Source: Gemmatimonadota bacterium (GTDB lineage Bacteria; GCA-2686955). From it: 6,343 bases of DNA. Location: the NCBI GenBank assembly GCA_026991065.1, contig JALXCG010000343.1, forward strand, positions 1-6,343, given 5' to 3'. Positions within the stretch are counted from its first letter, which is position 1; each line of letters starts with the position of its first letter. Below the pieces are notes generated by a model. That model saw only the letters and a list, made by a program, of their open reading frames with translations. It did not search any database and was not told the origin of the DNA. Of the stretch, positions 5,415 through 6,343 are shown piece by piece. The translations under genes and the position numbers were made by a program.

Positions 5415-6343
5415 TCAGGTGAGCAAGGTGTCGCGAATAAAGGCCGCGGCCTGGGCCAGCCAGGCGGAATCGGTCAGATTGGCCGCTGTGGAAAGCGCAA
5501 TGCCGATGATCATGATCGCCGCCACGATCACCTTGCCCACATCCTGCCCCTTCAAGCTGCCCAGTTGATCCGGCTGACCGGAGAGATAGGCGGACGCGGC
5601 AAAGAACTCCTCGCCGATCAGGGTGTAGTCGCAGGCGGCGACAAAGAAGGGCAACTGCGCCGGCATCGCTGTTCCGGCCACCTGGATCGCGCCGATCGAG
5701 TTGCCGGTCTCGGCCAGAATCAACGATTCGGCGAAGAATGCACCCATATAGAAGCAGGCGGCCGGCTTTTCTCTCACCATTGCGCCCGAGAGATAAGCCA
5801 CATAGCCGAATTGCTCATCGGTCACATAGTAGATCAGGCTTTCGTTGTAGGCGTCGGGACGCCCGGCGGAGAGGAAGGAGGCCTGCACCGTCTCCCGTGC
5901 CGCGGTCATCACCAGTGAGCGCGTGGTCGGCACTTCGACCTGGGCGTCGTACTCGGCGGCGGTTTTCGCCACCTGGGAGAGCACGGTGAGCCCGGCGATG
6001 GTCTGGATGTCGTTCATGTCCTGGATGCCGGGAACAAAGAGTACCGAACGCCCCATCTCGGTGGCCCGGCCCACCGCTTCGTGCACCGCTTCCAGACCGG
6101 CGATTTTGCGGATCTTCAGGGTGCGGCCGCTGCGGGCCACCTGGATGTAGAAGATCACCGAGCCGCAGATGAGAAACACGATCACCGCCAGAGGCCAGCG
6201 CGAGCGGTCGAAAAATTGCATGGTGGGGGCGGTTGCGCTCAGGGTTTCGATCGGCTCCGATTCGCTGCCGTCTTTGCCCACGGCGATGAGGCGAAAAGCA
6301 TAGGGCACCCCTGACTGCAGATTCTCCACCGTCAGTTGGTGGA
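5415..6343 (-). CDS. FN3-containing membrane protein resembling DUF6754, 5' end cut by window
   Basis: The frame is open from the right edge to the TGA at 5417-5415 (308 full codons). Numbering from the first full codon, residues 1-37 are the last strands of a fibronectin type III domain (HQLTVENLQSGVPYAFRLIAV then DGSESEP). A membrane helix follows at 49-68, then a basic stretch (RSGRTLKIRK), so the long domain at about 70-265 should be cytoplasmic and the FN3 part extracytoplasmic. That domain includes LEAVHEAVGRATEMGRSVLF, FVPGIQDMNDIQTIAGL, YYVTDEQFGYVAYLSGAMVRE, FFAESLILAETG, QVAGTAMPAQLPFF and CDYTLIGEEFFAASAYLSGQP. A second helix lies at about 270-288. From memory the domain matches the uncharacterised family DUF6754; a profile search is needed. 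The GTG at 6329 sits inside the FN3 fold and is not the true start. First visible gene of the operon. Confidence 0.87.
   Translation of the reverse strand, partial: HQLTVENLQSGVPYAFRLIAVGKDGSESEPIETLSATAPTMQFFDRSRWPLAVIVFLICGSVIFYIQVARSGRTLKIRKIAGLEAVHEAVGRATEMGRSVLFVPGIQDMNDIQTIAGLTVLSQVAKTAAEYDAQVEVPTTRSLVMTAARETVQASFLSAGRPDAYNESLIYYVTDEQFGYVAYLSGAMVREKPAACFYMGAFFAESLILAETGNSIGAIQVAGTAMPAQLPFFVAACDYTLIGEEFFAASAYLSGQPDQLGSLKGQDVGKVIVAAIMIIGIALSTAANLTDSAWLAQAAAFIRDTLLT

Noticed and set aside
1-6343. CRISPR arrays, tRNA/rRNA genes, insertion sequences, phage or toxin-antitoxin genes
   Set aside because: No regularly spaced direct repeats, no cloverleaf-like sequence, no transposase or integrase motif and no terminal inverted repeats were seen.

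Overview
The window is GC-rich bacterial DNA with dense, tightly packed genes, Shine-Dalgarno sequences ahead of most starts and an RpoN-type (sigma-54) regulator. Taxonomy cannot be fixed from the sequence. The gene set (sigma-54 activator, MauE/rhodanese pair, FN3-linked membrane protein of unknown function) fits an uncultured or little-studied Gram-negative-type lineage, for example one of the FCB-group/candidate phyla or a deltaproteobacterial relative; this is inference.

Left part, + strand (1-1600). The C-terminal two thirds of a sigma-54 enhancer-binding protein (AAA+ core with GAFTGA loop, then a Fis-type helix-turn-helix) enters from the left edge and ends at 833, followed by a good Rho-independent terminator. 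A 298-base non-coding gap holds a strong candidate -24/-12 sigma-54 promoter (1021-1036), with dyads upstream that could be activator sites. About 96 bases downstream of the promoter begins a small secreted protein (1132-1530) with a carboxypeptidase-regulatory-like beta-sandwich repeat. The simplest reading is that the regulator, or a relative, drives this gene. The gene ends before a hairpin in the short convergent gap 1531-1618.

Right part, - strand (1619-6343, read right to left). Six genes in one direction, with gaps of 30 bases or less and two ATGA overlaps, look like one operon whose promoter lies beyond the right edge. In transcription order they are: an FN3-containing membrane protein resembling DUF6754 (partial, 5' end cut by the window); a six-pass membrane protein; a two-anchor protein with a large extracytoplasmic domain; a seven-pass membrane protein with a large first loop; a membrane-anchored periplasmic rhodanese; and a MauE/DoxX-type redox membrane protein.

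The first four have no function that I can name, and look like parts of one undescribed envelope complex. The last two form a sulfur/thiol redox pair that could maturate or power it. That combination is the most interesting content of the window. No tRNA, rRNA, CRISPR, insertion sequence or phage gene was seen.
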